Source: Sclerotiophoma versabilis (taxonomy: Eukaryota; Ascomycota; Dothideomycetes; Pleosporales; Didymellaceae). From it: 64,000 nucleotides of DNA. The stretch spans positions 1,240,001 to 1,304,000 of the forward strand of contig JAAROD010000058.1 in assembly GCA_012274445.1 (NCBI GenBank), written 5' to 3'. Within the stretch, counting starts at the first letter, position 1. Every line of letters starts with the position of its first letter. Shown here piece by piece: positions 23,416 to 34,466 of this stretch. The notes beneath the pieces were generated by a model that saw nothing but the letters and a program-made list of their open reading frames with translations, was not told where the DNA came from and searched no databases. A program made the position numbers and the translations under genes.

Positions 23416-24204
23416 GGTCGGTTCCGTCAGAGCTGGCAGTTCCAGGTGGGGGCGGAGATGTTGTGGTCACAGAGATGAAACATGTGTTCACTGCAGAGGT
23501 CGAGCAGAGGCCAGAGGCCAGGGCAGGGCGGCTGGCGCTTGTTTAGCTGGCCTTTGGCTGGGCTCTGGCTGGGTTCTGGCTGGGTGCAAGCAAAGCGACG
23601 GGGCCCCTTGGGAAAGCATGGACGGGAGGCATGTGTATGGGGTGAAGGCGGTGGGGCTGCCCTCGCATGTGCGCACGGTGCGGTGTCATAGCGGTGGAAT
23701 TCACGCGGGCTGTCAGCGTTCCCGGCGTAGGCACGACATGCGATTGGGCGTTGGGTGGAGGTGGCGCAGAAGAGGGAGCGCATCTCCGCCGCCAGGCCTG
23801 GAGGGCGGCCGGCAGGCGGGCCAGAAGGAGGTGGGCGCGGTGGAGTGCTGCGAGGGCGGTGGGGGCGGTAGGTGGAGAGGCAGGCGGGCGCTATGCAGCC
23901 GTCGCAGCAAGACGGCTCATGCGCTGCGACGGGCCCGTCAGGGCGGATGGGAGTGGGAGACGGCGACAGCGCCCAACATAAAGGACGTCACCGCGACGTC
24001 GCGAGGGCTGCCCTGGTCGAACGGCCGCATTTCCTCGCCCTCGCGCAGCGACACGACCCTAGCGACAGCCGCGGACGATCACGAGGAAGCCCGACAGCCG
24101 CAGACGATCACAGCCGCCGACGATCACGAACAAGCCCGCCCTCGCAGCGTCCCAGCGTCCCAGCATCCCAGCGTCCCAGCGTCCCAGCATCCCAGCATCC
24201 CGCC
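23416..24204. other. GC-rich divergent promoter region
   Basis: Shared upstream region of the P450 and methyltransferase genes. It holds a short CTGGCTGGG repeat near 23553-23590 and an 8-base tandem repeat just before the methyltransferase ATG. Long overlapping open frames here reflect high GC content and are not supported as genes. Confidence 0.45.
24151..24198 (+). repeat. 8-base tandem repeat before the methyltransferase ATG
   Basis: Six head-to-tail units of CCCAGCGT or CCCAGCAT, with a partial unit on each side, end six bases before the ATG at 24205. Confidence 0.9.
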
Positions 24205-24340
24205 ATGTCCGCCCCCACCATCGAGGGCGGGCCGCTGCCGTCCGCATCCAACGCGCCGACTGCGGGCGCGACACACACCGCAGGCACCCATACCAGTGCA
24301 CCCTCGTCCGCCGAGCCCGTGCAGCCGCCTGCAGACACCA

Positions 24341-24374
<34 letters not shown>

Positions 24375-25548
24375 AGCAGAGGCACCACGCACACCACACA
24401 CACGACAAACACCACAGCCACCGCAGCCCCCGCAGCCCCCGCAGCCCCCGCACCCACCGCACCCACCACACCCACCACCCCAGAATGCAGCCCCGCCACA
24501 CGACAACGGCGACCTGCAGCCCGTCACCCACCTCGAGCCCGACTCCGGCAGCGACACGGACAGCGCCTTCGACGCCAACAGCGCCGCCAGCACCTCGCTC
24601 GCCTCGTCCATCCTCAACTACGAGTACTCCAACGGCCGCCGCTACCACGGCTACCGCTCCGGCGCCTATGTGCTGCCCAACGACGAGCAGGAGCAGGACC
24701 GCCTCGACCTGCTGCACCACATCTTCACCCTGATCCTGGCCGGGAAGCTGCACGACGCCCCCATCTCCCCGCCCCCGAGCCGCGTGCTGGACATTGGCAC
24801 CGGCACCGGCATCTGGGCCATCGACTTCGCAGACGAGAACCCCGGCTGCGAAGTCCTCGGCACAGACCTCAGCCCCATCCAGCCGACCTGGGTGCCGCCG
24901 AATGCAAAGTTCTACATCGACGACGCCGAGTCCGACTGGGTCTACAGCCCGGACGAGCACTTTGACTTCATCCACGTCCGTACCCTGAGCGGCGCCATCG
25001 CCGACTGGGACAAGCTCATCCACCAGTGCTATGCCCACCTGCAGCCCGGCGGCTGGCTGGAGTTCCAGGAGCCTGTCGCCCTGTGCGAGAGCGACGACGG
25101 GACCATTGAGAATGCGCATGCGATGCTGCGCTGGCAGGAATTGTGCAACGAGGCCGCCAAAGTCTTTGCCAAGGATATCCGCGTTGCCCACACCCTCGCC
25201 CAGCGGATGCGTGATGCCGGTTTCGTCGACGTCGCTGAAAAGGTAGTCAAGGTAAGCCGTCCAGCCCCTTTTTCACTTCTTCTCCTTCTAACAACCCCCA
25301 AGGTCCCCATCGGCCCCTGGGCCAAGGATCCACGCATGAAGGAGATTGGCCGCTATCAGCGCGAGCACATGGCCATGGGCATCGAGCCCTACACTTTTGG
25401 CTTCATTGGAAAGATCCTTGGCTGGTCAGAAGAAGAGTGCCGCGTCCTCATTGCGCAGGTCACCAACGATGTACGGCGGAAAGACGTGCACATGTACATC
25501 AAGTTCTACTTCGTCCACGGCAGGAAAGCTCCGGGTGCGCAGTACTAG
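24205..25548 (+). CDS. LaeA-like SAM-dependent methyltransferase
   Basis: Two exons, 24205-25251 and 25303-25548, give 430 residues. The first 130 or so residues are low complexity, with a Thr-Asp run and Pro-Gln/Pro-His repeats. The catalytic part starts at NGRRYHGYRSG. Motif I is VLDIGTGTGIWAIDFADE, the acidic residue after strand 2 is in LGTDLSPIQP, and LQPGGWLEFQE is motif III. This order and wording are those of the LaeA/TAM group, which includes global regulators of secondary metabolism and many related enzymes. Orthology with LaeA is not claimed. Frame stays open to an upstream ATG at 23893, so a longer N-terminus is possible. The 51-base intron is stop-free. Confidence 0.85.
24340..24377 (+). 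repeat. GACACC hexamer repeat in coding sequence
   Basis: About six copies of ACCGAC encode a Thr-Asp run in the methyltransferase N-terminus. Confidence 0.85.
24415..24482 (+). repeat. Pro-Gln/Pro-His coding repeat
   Basis: CCGCAGCCC units change to CACCCACC units and encode Pro-Gln-Pro then Pro-His-Pro repeats in the methyltransferase. Confidence 0.8.
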
Positions 25549-26058
25549 CGGGCAGCATCGTCTCTCGAAGCGCCATCTGATTCAATACTTTAGCGACAGC
25601 ATGGCATGGTATCACTCGCCAACAGTACACAATGCATACAGAGAGCGAACAACCCTCTCGACACTTCTGACATCTTGCTGGTCCTACATGGTTCGATGGC
25701 TCTTGCCTCATCTTGACGACTCCCCATATCCATGTCACTTGACCTCCTGACCATCTATTCCTCGCGCTCGATACAACTCTCAACCTTCACTCCCAGCCCG
25801 GCGCCGTCAAAGGCCGCACCTTAATCTTGGCACATCACAGAAGCGTGGTCCCTACAGGATACTGTAGTCTCCGTCGATATGAGCAAGTTGTCGAGAGCCC
25901 TTGAATGTGTACTGCGTTACCCCTCAGCTCTTTGCGGCGAAGTACAGCGATCGTGTCCCGGACAACACCCGAGTCAGTCCAGCGCGACATCAGCGCGATG
26001 TCGAGCGCGATATTCCAACATCCCGTCGTCAGTCGTTCCTCTCGACAACTAACCCGCC
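25549..26058. other. Intergenic, nothing seen
   Basis: Convergent 3' spacer between the methyltransferase and the small serine-rich ORF. No gene is supported. Confidence 0.4.
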
Positions 26059-26310
26059 TCAGCCCAACTCCCCAATCGCCCCCGCCCTCCTCCCTGTCGC
26101 CTCGTCAGTAGGCTTGAAGCCCATGAGGAAGTACAGTTGGGCCTCGCGGTGCGAGCAAGGAACATGCTGGTTGTGGACAGTGATCGATGGCCGGTCATCA
26201 TGGGATGCGTAGGATGTGGATGTGGGTGTTGACGAGACGGATGAGGCAGACGACACAGACGAGATGGACGAGATAGATGATGAGCGGGGTGGCGAGGTGG
26301 ATGGCGACAT
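26059..26310 (-). CDS. Small serine-rich hypothetical protein
   Basis: 83 residues from the ATG at 26310. A long Ser-rich run (SSSISSISSVSSASSVSS) is followed by a less biased half with PSITVHNQHVPCSHREAQLY and FLMGFKPTDEA. The second half looks protein-like and may be a conserved small fungal motif, but I do not recognise a family. The frame extends upstream to 26421. It could be chance openness; codon use and conservation would decide. Confidence 0.35.
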   Translation of the reverse strand: MSPSTSPPRSSSISSISSVSSASSVSSTPTSTSYASHDDRPSITVHNQHVPCSHREAQLYFLMGFKPTDEATGRRAGAIGELG

Positions 26311-26757
26311 GGCGAGCACTGAATCCAGGATGGATGGAACCACGGAGAAAAGTGAAGCGACAGAAGCGTGAAAGGCTTCAGTCAGAGCTGGAGCGCTAGA
26401 CGCACTACAGTGCAACACCACAGTGAAGGAACAGTAAAAAAAAAAATCAGGACATTCCCTGCAGTCTGAATGCGCAGAGTCGTTTGCACCCGTTGCAATC
26501 CCCCAAGCCCCCGTGCATCACCTTCTTATACCCACGCAGCACGCAGGGCGGTAAACCCGCATCACGCGCCCTCCACCCCTCATGAGCGAATTTCGCATCC
26601 ACCACCACAGCAGCCAGCCAGCCAGAAATCCAAAGCACTCGCTGCCATGTAGTACAGCCCTACCTCTCGAGAACAAGCCTAGCTTGAGGCATTTTGTGTA
26701 TATATCCCTCTCGGCGAAGCCAGATAGATCAACAAGCCGCATCGGGCAACTTGAAAC

Positions 26758-26817
26758 CTCTTCTCCTCCTCCTCTTCTTCTCCTCTTCTTCCTCCTCCTC
26801 CTCCTCCTCCTCCTCCA
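26758..26817 (+). repeat. (CTC/TTC)n polypyrimidine microsatellite
   Basis: Sixty bases of pure pyrimidine built from CTC and TTC triplets, ending in about seven perfect CTC repeats. Confidence 0.9.
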
Positions 26818-27050
26818 CCCTCTGCAACGAATTGGATTTGAACTGGCATCTTACCCCACCTTTGACGTCTTTGCGGGTTATTAGACTAGCCTGCGATTTC
26901 AGAATGCATGTGTATTGTGGTGGCGGATGGCGAACTATCACGCCATGCCGACCCGGTCCGGACTCGTTGCACCATGGGTGCGTAGAGAGCACGTTTCTTC
27001 TTAACGGCGAAAAATTTGCTGTAGGGGATGGTCAGAGAGAATGGGGTTTA

Positions 27051-27100
27051 TAGAGAGAGAAGGGGGAAAGAAGAAAGAAAGAAGAAAAAAAGAGAGAACA
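27051..27100 (+). repeat. Purine-rich (GA/GAAA) tract
   Basis: About 45 bases of nearly pure A and G (AGAGAGAGAAGGGGG, then AAAGAAGAAAGAAAG). Confidence 0.8.
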
Positions 27101-27319
27101 ATGGTTCATGTTCAAATCAATTGCAAGAGGGTATCTAGCTAGAGGCAGATGAAGCCAGAAATTAAAAGATTGTACAAAGGGTTCGCCAGATGAAGTGCCA
27201 ACATGTTGTTGCTTTTGGGACGCCGCCCTCTTCAAAATACCCTGATACCCAGTCCTGAACGCCTTGCTATGTTCGCTATGGTGTGACCCATGAAAGAGAT
27301 GATCGACAATGAAGATCGC

Positions 27320-29527
27320 TCAGACGCTTGTAAAACAGTGGATTCGCACAGTGCCGTCCTCACCACCGCTGACGACTCGTTCGTCGCTCAGGCCAATGCA
27401 AGTCACTGGACCAGTATGACCGACCAGGGTCCTCTCGTGCTTGCCAGTACGAGGATCCCAGATTTTGATCGTCTTGTCCTCAGCACCGCTTACCACCCGT
27501 AAAGAGTCGGCGGCAAGCGACCAAACACCTTCCACGTGACCGAAGAAGCGGTGCACACACCGGCCCGAGGGAACATGCCAGAGACGAATGGTGCCGTCGA
27601 GAGAGCCCGTAAGCATATAGGAGGGAGGGCTTGGTCGTGATGGGTCATCAGGAAAGATTGTCTCCTCTTGTATAGCAGAAAACGACGGGACAGCTCCCTC
27701 GTTGTCAGAGGGCGGCTGGGAAGCAGTGTCGGAAACATCGGTGTTGGCGGTGGCATTGAAATCATCCTCGTCAATCTCGAAGTCATGTGGCAAGGGCAGC
27801 ACTTGTTGCACTTGACCGACGTGACCTTCGTATGTCTTGATACACTGATGGGTGTCAAGATCCCACAACTTGACAGTCATGTCATCAGAGGCTGAGAATA
27901 GTGTGCGCGAGGCAAGGTCGATCTTGACTGAGTTGACCCAGTCTGTATGTCCTCGCAGTGTAACGCGTTGGAAGTTGTTAAAGTCGTGCACCATGATGGT
28001 GTGGTCTGACGATCCTGACGCAAGCAGTTTTTCTGCCATGTGGAGGCCAATGACGCCGTCGGTGTGACCGTTCAACGTTCGGATCAGTTTGCCCGTTCTC
28101 CAGTTCCATACCTTGATGGTCCGATCTAAGCTGCCAGTGATAAGCTTTGAGTCATCGAATTGCAAGCAGCGAATGCCGGCGGTATGTCCAGTAAGAGTTC
28201 GAATCTCCTTTCCAGTCTTTATGTCCCACACCTTGATAGTGGCATCGTAGGATCCTGTAATCAGAATTCGGTCGTCAAACTGGAGAGACATGATGCCATT
28301 GGTGTGTCCTTTGAGGATGTTGACGGAGCAACGTCCATACTTCCAGTTGGTGCCGACCTTGAAGCGGTCTTTGTAGACATCCTTCCACGGACGCTTCTTG
28401 GGCTGGTCGAAGTATGATGCAAGTTGATCGCGAGCTTCGCCATGTGTGACTGCGGTACATGAGCGTTTTGACGAAGCCTCTGGTGAAGATGGATCCTCGG
28501 GAGCGGAGCGCTTGGTGCTTGTGGTGGTATCGGAAGAATCAGATGGACGGTGCACCAGCGTCGTAGGGGGCTCGAAGTTCTCAGGAACAGGTGTGATGTT
28601 TGGTGACCACTCGTTGATCCCTCTTCCTGAAGCCCGCAGTTGAATCCTCCTCTTCTCATGTCGTAGACGTGCTCGGTCCAGCAGTGGTAGCCCCCAGCCG
28701 CACTTGGTACACTTTCTGTCAATGTGCTGCTCGCACATCTTGTGCCAGACCACGTCGTCATCAGCAAGTTGTCTCCATTTGCGACTCACTTGAGCTGCTT
28801 TGCAGAGTGAGGTGGTGTCGAGGTAGGAGAGGATCTTAAAGCCCAGCTCGTGGGGCAGTGCGCCGATGAAGTCGATTTTGATCAGGTTGCGGACGGCTGA
28901 GGAGACGAACGAGAGCTGAGGAAAGCAGCACTGAGCTAGGATGCCCTGAAGCATAAGGTTGCGGTGCCGAGCAGGGGCTGCGGAGAACAGTGACCAGACA
29001 TTGGCGATGCTCTGCTGGTCAGCCTGTGACTCTTTGCCAAGCTCCTACAACACGTCAGTGAATGTCTACCAAATGGTGAGGACTGTACGTACCTGCTGCA
29101 ACTGCTCCATGGAGGGCTCGTCGGCCTGTCGTCGACACAGGAGGTCAGGACGGTGGCGGTAGCAGAACTTGGTGTTGCTGTTCTCGGAAGGGGCATCTGC
29201 ACCGCCAAGGGGGTTGTACTGCTGCGGGATATGTTGGGCGAGATAGGGCGTGATCATCTTCTCGATCTTCTTAGACTTGTTGGCCTGGGCCTCTTCTGTC
29301 TCTTCTGCTTTCTCACCCAGGAGGTGTCGCGAGCGTTCAGAGGCGTGCTCATGGTCATGGCCCTGCATCAGGGCGGTGTGCGGGTCGGTAGAAGTACCCA
29401 TGGCTGCGTGGTCGGGGAACTGGGTACGCCAGGACGTGCGGCGTCGTTTCGAAGGATTTGTGGCAGGTTGCGCACGATTGCGGTCGGTTGCGACAGTGGT
29501 GACAGTATGGGTGGTATTTGACGCCAT
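27320..29527 (-). CDS. F-box/WD40 sulphur regulator, MET30/SCON-2/SconB type
   Basis: Two exons, 29527-29093 and 29044-27320, give 719 residues. An F-box near residues 202-250 (IGALPHELGFKILSYLDTTS, KAAQVSRKWRQLADDDVVWH) is followed by CTKCGWGLPLL, a hallmark of the SCON-2/Met30 group. At least seven WD40 repeats (GHTNGIMSLQFDDRILITGS and similar) fill the C-terminal half, with an acidic, Ser-rich insert before the last three. It is the substrate receptor of an SCF ubiquitin ligase that restrains the MET4/CYS-3-type activator when sulphur is plentiful. The ATG at 29527 is used because the longer upstream frame begins with TTG. It is divergent from ATG17. Confidence 0.94.
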
Positions 29528-30378
29528 CTTAGTGTGGAGCACCCCAGAGATGCTCGAATGCTCAGCACGACTGAACGTGTCCTGTGCGTTCGCAGGGGAT
29601 CGTCTGAGCGCGGGCGCCCGGGGAGCACTCAATCATGGGACGGGGTGAGCTTGTGCTGCTGTCGAGATATCGCCCTCAGATCGCGTGCTGTGACGATGCC
29701 AGGGTCTGACCGCCAAGCGAAAGTTGGCTGACGGAACTGGGCGCAGGCCAAAAGGCGCAACAGGTTGCGTAGATTTTGCGGTAATCTGAGACTGGGTTTG
29801 TGCGAAACAAGTGCAATCGCAGCGGACGGCTTGCTTTTGATCTCAACCCACGAGTGTTAGCTGCGGTGTGGGGGTGTTGAACTGAAGGAACGTCGCCGCC
29901 CAGGTGCGAGGGCCCGATGCTCGCCATATGGCGCAATTGGGTCTGATCACGCAAGTCGTGCCGAGACCCAAAGCTATTACTCAAGAATTTGCGAAAACCG
30001 CCGGATCGAAGAGCAGAGTTTTGCACAGAAATTGAACTCGATTATTTGGTTTGTCATTTGCTTCGACTGACTCTTCGCTGCCTCCTCATGCTCTGTTCTC
30101 CTGCTTATCTGCAGTCCTTCGTCGAAGGAAGGAGCGATAACGTGAGGACCCTGTTATGCAGCTAGCGGCAAGCGCCACCATGAATGTTGGGGTAAGAGCG
30201 GAACTGCCACCACCATCCGCGTGGAGCTCAGTTTCAGAACGGCCACAGCGCTGGGTTCTGGACGTCTCTACCGTTGTTCTTCGAGGCCGACTTATTTCGT
30301 GACGATGGTGTATCCCGACTTATAGGTTTACGCTGAAACTTGCCGTCTGCTTCACGACGTCTTGTGCCTGCCTCCATC
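29528..30378. other. Divergent promoter of the F-box gene and ATG17
   Basis: About 850 bases shared by two outward-facing genes. No further gene is supported. Confidence 0.5.
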
Positions 30379-31921
30379 ATGGCGTCTCCTCGGTCGCCTG
30401 CAGCTTCAGCCAGCAGCGCCAGCTCAAGACGCTCCTTTGAACAGGATCGCGACCGTCCCCAAACACTCGAGGATCTTGTGAACCACTTTGTTGCTGCGAA
30501 GCGGTCCCTGAACTCCCAGACCGTACTCTGGCGCGCCAACGAGATTGTGACGACAGCGCGAGAGCTGCTTGAAGAGAACGCAATACTAGCAGCAAAGAAT
30601 GCCTCAATACGCAATATCGTAGATCATCAGATAGACACACTAGAGGCCGTCCGTCGTGGGGTAGACGTAGTAGAGGCTGAGGTTCAGTCTGAGTTCAAGG
30701 TAACACCTCTCATCCCCTTCAGCTTAACTGGCTGACAGGCTGAAGCAACTGCTGCACGATGTGGACACCTCCTTCTCAGGCCTTAACTCAACGCTCGGTG
30801 TACTGCGTGAGACACCTATCGAAGCTGCCCTCCAACCACCTGGTACACCGCAGAAGCATCTCTACGACTTCATTGACAGCAACACCGTCTCCAACCTCGA
30901 AGGCACCTTACGCGCCTGCATAGACCGCTACAACGATGCACTAGCCACGCTCGGCGACAGCAACGATGCGTTCGATACCTCCCTCGATAACCTCCACTCC
31001 TCGATCGAGAACGTGCCAATGACCCCTGCGACCACTTCGAACCCCAGCCCAATACCAAGCTTATACCATGATTTGGAGGGGCATGCAAAGGAGGCTGCAC
31101 AAGCGTTTCAAGGATTAGTACAACACTATGACCTTTGTGTCACGGCGCTGCGACATACAGAAGGAGGCTCAGCAGCTGCGACACAGGCCACGGGCGATGC
31201 ACCTTCTCAATCTGGAGATGAGTTCGCAGCCCCTCCAGAGCCCATGAGTGAGAACGAGCGCCAAGAAATGCTGGCCGTGCTACAAAAAGACGCCCATGAG
31301 GTCGAGGAGGTTGTGTCAGAAATACGAGAGCGAGGATCCGAAATGTCTTTTCTCTTGAACCAAATCGAGAACCATATCAACCACCTTCGCGATGAAGCCT
31401 CAGCGCTCTCGAGCATTCTGCAGATGATAGCGCAGATCACGGCTGAAGTCAGGTCGCATATTCTGACATCGCGGTCGTTCCATGCGTCGTGGCTTCATGA
31501 CACGCGACCTGCACTGCTGAACGGCATTGAGGAGTGGGAGAACCAGAGAGAGTTCTACGAGCGCTTTGACCTTGCGTATGCTGAGCTGCTAGTCGAAGTG
31601 TCTTCACGCCGGAGGAGGCACGAGAAGGCAAAGAGAAAAGCTGAAGAAGCTCAGAAAGAGTTGGACAGGTTGTTTACCGAGGATGAGCGTGCAAGGGAGC
31701 AGTTTGCGCTTGCTCAAGGCGACTTCCTGCCGCTGGATATTTGGCCTGGACTCAGAGATGCGCCGAGGCAGTACGAGGTCAGAGCTGTCCCTACAAACTT
31801 GCATGACGATGAGGACGAAGAAGAGCAGGTAGGAGTCAAAAGCCACATCGCGCAGAGCATACCGCAACTTGGGAGAAATGTAGTGGAGCGAGCATTAACG
31901 CGGGTGAAGAGAAGGATGTGA
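30379..31921 (+). CDS. ATG17: Autophagy scaffold protein Atg17
   Basis: Two exons, 30379-30699 and 30746-31921, give 498 residues, normal for fungal Atg17. The intron (30700-30745) is set by frame: it joins EVQSEFK to QLLHDVDTSF. The N-terminal LEDLVNHFVAAKRSLNSQTV, the NEIVTTARELLEEN helix and long coiled-coil segments (QEMLAVLQKDAHEVEEVVSE; RRRHEKAKRKAEEAQKELDR) match the crescent-shaped Atg17 helical fold. Atg17 dimers with Atg29 and Atg31 build the pre-autophagosomal structure and recruit Atg1-Atg13 on starvation. The intervening Pro/Ser segment near residue 200 is probably disordered. Confidence 0.9.
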
Positions 31922-33161
31922 GCTCCGCCAAATCTGCATTTTGCCTTTTACACAAAGCCTCTGCTTCTCGAGTATCGATGAAAGCGGGCACCGGTCGCTC
32001 TTTAGCTTCCGATATGAGTTCTGGTCTTTTCCTTCGGACCGGTCTGACACTAAGGATGCTGTACGCAAAATGATGAAGGTTGCCAGGCACATTGACCACA
32101 ACATACGCAGCATGCATTATGCATTGTCGGTGGGATACGAACGCGAAACCGAGGGCCATAAGGACGACCCTGACATCTTCTGCTGCGGTTCTGCGGTATT
32201 GCCGACGGTCGTTGTCTCCTCAAAGTGCTGGCAATTCTTCACTCCGTGACGGCCATAAGCGCAAGCGTGGAGGTTGTGTCAGCTCACAACTTGTGCGTCT
32301 AACCCAGATCTTCACACGTGCATCTTCCGGTCCGCGCGCAACTCCGCACTTACAGAATACACCTTTAGCAAGAACATATCTGCAACGAAGACGGAAATTT
32401 TGTTGGTTGCTATCGCGCGATCCGGCACGAAGTTGCGTGGTCTTTCGAAGCCAATCAAACAGCTCACGCAGCGCGGGCCAAAGCGCCACAATCACAGACA
32501 ATGTTTTGAGACCAAGCCCAAACGAATGGAATTTAGTCTAATTCTAGGTTTGCAATCCTATGTCAAGTATGCCTAAGCCTCCGCTACTTTCAAGTGACAC
32601 TCCAGCCTGGCTCGGTGCAATTCCAAACGGTCTGCATTCAGCTTCTTATCGGTGAGCCCTAGATCTGTGCCCTGACCCGTGGTCCGCAAGGAACCACGTC
32701 TCCATGAGATGTCGTCTGCCTCAACCATGGCAATGTTGCGTCCCTACGGGATCACCTCTTTTGCACTGGAAGACATGTTTGGAAATTTGTGAACCGTAGC
32801 GTAACGGCTCACGATAAGCCCCACATACACTAGAGGTATACGAGGTTTTTGAAAGCCTGACAGTGGAAATACCCACTGACACGGTATGTTTTTAGCATGG
32901 GTACGAATTCAACGATGGCTAGTCTGATCTCAAAGTGACGATGCCCTTGCAAGCCCCTGTCAGTGTATCCTAGCAAAGAACCCTTTTGTAGGATAGGTCG
33001 TGCACATCCGTCGCTTCCTATCAACGAAGTGCCGCTGTCAGACACCCCGGATCAATATGAGCTTTTGATATCCCTTCTTTCCCGGCCTGCACGCCTTGTG
33101 CTCCGTATGTCTGTCTTTTCCAGCTTTTTTCTTTCGCAGTTTGCCTCTCGTTAAGTCGAAG
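31922..33161. other. Intergenic, nothing seen
   Basis: About 1.2 kb between two plus-strand genes. Short frames on both strands show no recognisable content. Confidence 0.4.
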
Positions 33162-34466
33162 ATGTTGGCGACGCAGCGTTACTACTATTTTGCACTCGCG
33201 GTCTTTCTTGTAATTGTATCGTTCTCTTTCTTCCTTTTCCGCGAGGCACCAGTAGTGTATAATGAGGTGGTGAAGTCGCCATATAGGTATGTATGTCGGG
33301 ATCTACTCGAGCTCCACGTCTGACCCCTGCGCAGGTCAAACATCACCACTACCACCAAGCCCACTCTTCGCGACACCATCGTTGCCCTCTTTGACTCTAT
33401 ACGCATCGATCCTGTAAATCCTGGATATCGCGACTCAGCTGGGAAATACTTTGCAGGCGGCAGCAAAACAACATGGACTGAACCGCTCAAGAAGAAAATT
33501 CTCATCGTAGACATCGACACCCGTGTCCCAACAGGCTCAAATGAAATCCTCAATCCCGACACGCTTGACTGGGAATCACTTGACATGAGAGGCGGTCAAC
33601 TTGTTTCCAACGCGGTCATGAACCACTATTTGTACGCTCAAATCCATGGCTACGATTACAAACTCTACTCCGCGCGCTCCATCCCCAACCACTACAACAC
33701 TTGGATCATGCCGCACGTTTTCTACGAGCTCGTCCCCGATTACGACTTCGTCGTCGCCATGGATGCTGACGTTACCGTGTCCCACCTCGAGGTCCCACTA
33801 GAATGGATGTTCAACCGATGGGGCATCACACGCAACACTTCCATGGCGCTCCCCTGGGACACTGAAGAATTTCGCAAGAACAAATCCATCAGTACCGACA
33901 GCCATGATTTGCGCGTGCTCAACACCGGCTTCGTCGTCGCGCAGAACTTACCTCTTACCATGGATATGCTCTCCGCTTGGAAAGACTGCACGACCGAATC
34001 GCGTTATCCCGGCTGCGGCAGATGGAAACAACAGTGGTCTCACGAGCAGCGCGCATTCAGCGAGTACATCCGCCACGACCCGGAGTTCAACGTCTCGTCC
34101 GAAACTATCGTTGGGATCAGTTGCGATGATGCGGTGGGCTGGCCGGGGTTCAAAGAGGATGTACATCGCGACTATCCGATTACAGAGTGCAATGGCAATT
34201 TCCTTAGACATCATACTCTTATGAAGAGTAAGACGAAGGAGAGTAGTGCGGGGAGTGTTATGCAGGCGCTGAGCCAGGTCTTGCAGAAAGCGATCCTGCA
34301 AAACAGAGATGAGGTGTGGTATCAGGAGCCGGAGAAGAAGGATGAGGACAAACTCGATGAAAAGCCAAGACTGAGCGGGCTGGCGGTGGATAAGGAGCCG
34401 GCGCCGCAGGAGGTCAGGGAGGATGCTGTGGGGATGAAGCTCGTGCCAATTTTAGAGGGTGTTTAG
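33162..34466 (+). CDS. GT34-type glycosyltransferase, type II membrane
   Basis: Two exons, 33162-33286 and 33335-34466, give 418 residues. A single N-terminal anchor (YYYFALAVFLVIVSFSFFLF) after a short basic end gives Golgi type II topology. The catalytic domain shows VSNAVMNHYLYAQIHGYDY, the metal/nucleotide-sugar Asp-Ala-Asp at residues 185-187 (AMDADVTV), the LNTGFVVAQN stretch and SHEQRAF, all as in the GMA12/MNN10 galactosyl- and mannosyltransferase family. A role in glycoprotein or cell-wall glycan extension in the Golgi is inferred; donor and linkage are not readable. The charged C-terminal 80 residues are likely disordered. Confidence 0.88.

Larger units (their letters stand above)
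26422..27319. other. Intergenic with pyrimidine and purine tracts
   Basis: No gene is supported. It contains two strand-biased tracts, listed separately, and the 3' region of the F-box gene. Confidence 0.45.

Noticed and set aside
23348..24733. 461-codon plus-strand open frame
   Set aside because: It is out of frame with the methyltransferase. Its content is Arg/His/Pro/Thr-rich low complexity caused by GC-rich repeats.
24124..25191. 355-codon minus-strand open frame
   Set aside because: It is antisense to the methyltransferase. The Val/Gly-rich translation reflects the GACACC and CCGCAG repeats on the other strand.
26830..26860. TTCAAATCC-like box on the minus strand, considered as a tRNA B box
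   Set aside because: No cloverleaf partner sequences, A box or T run could be placed around it.
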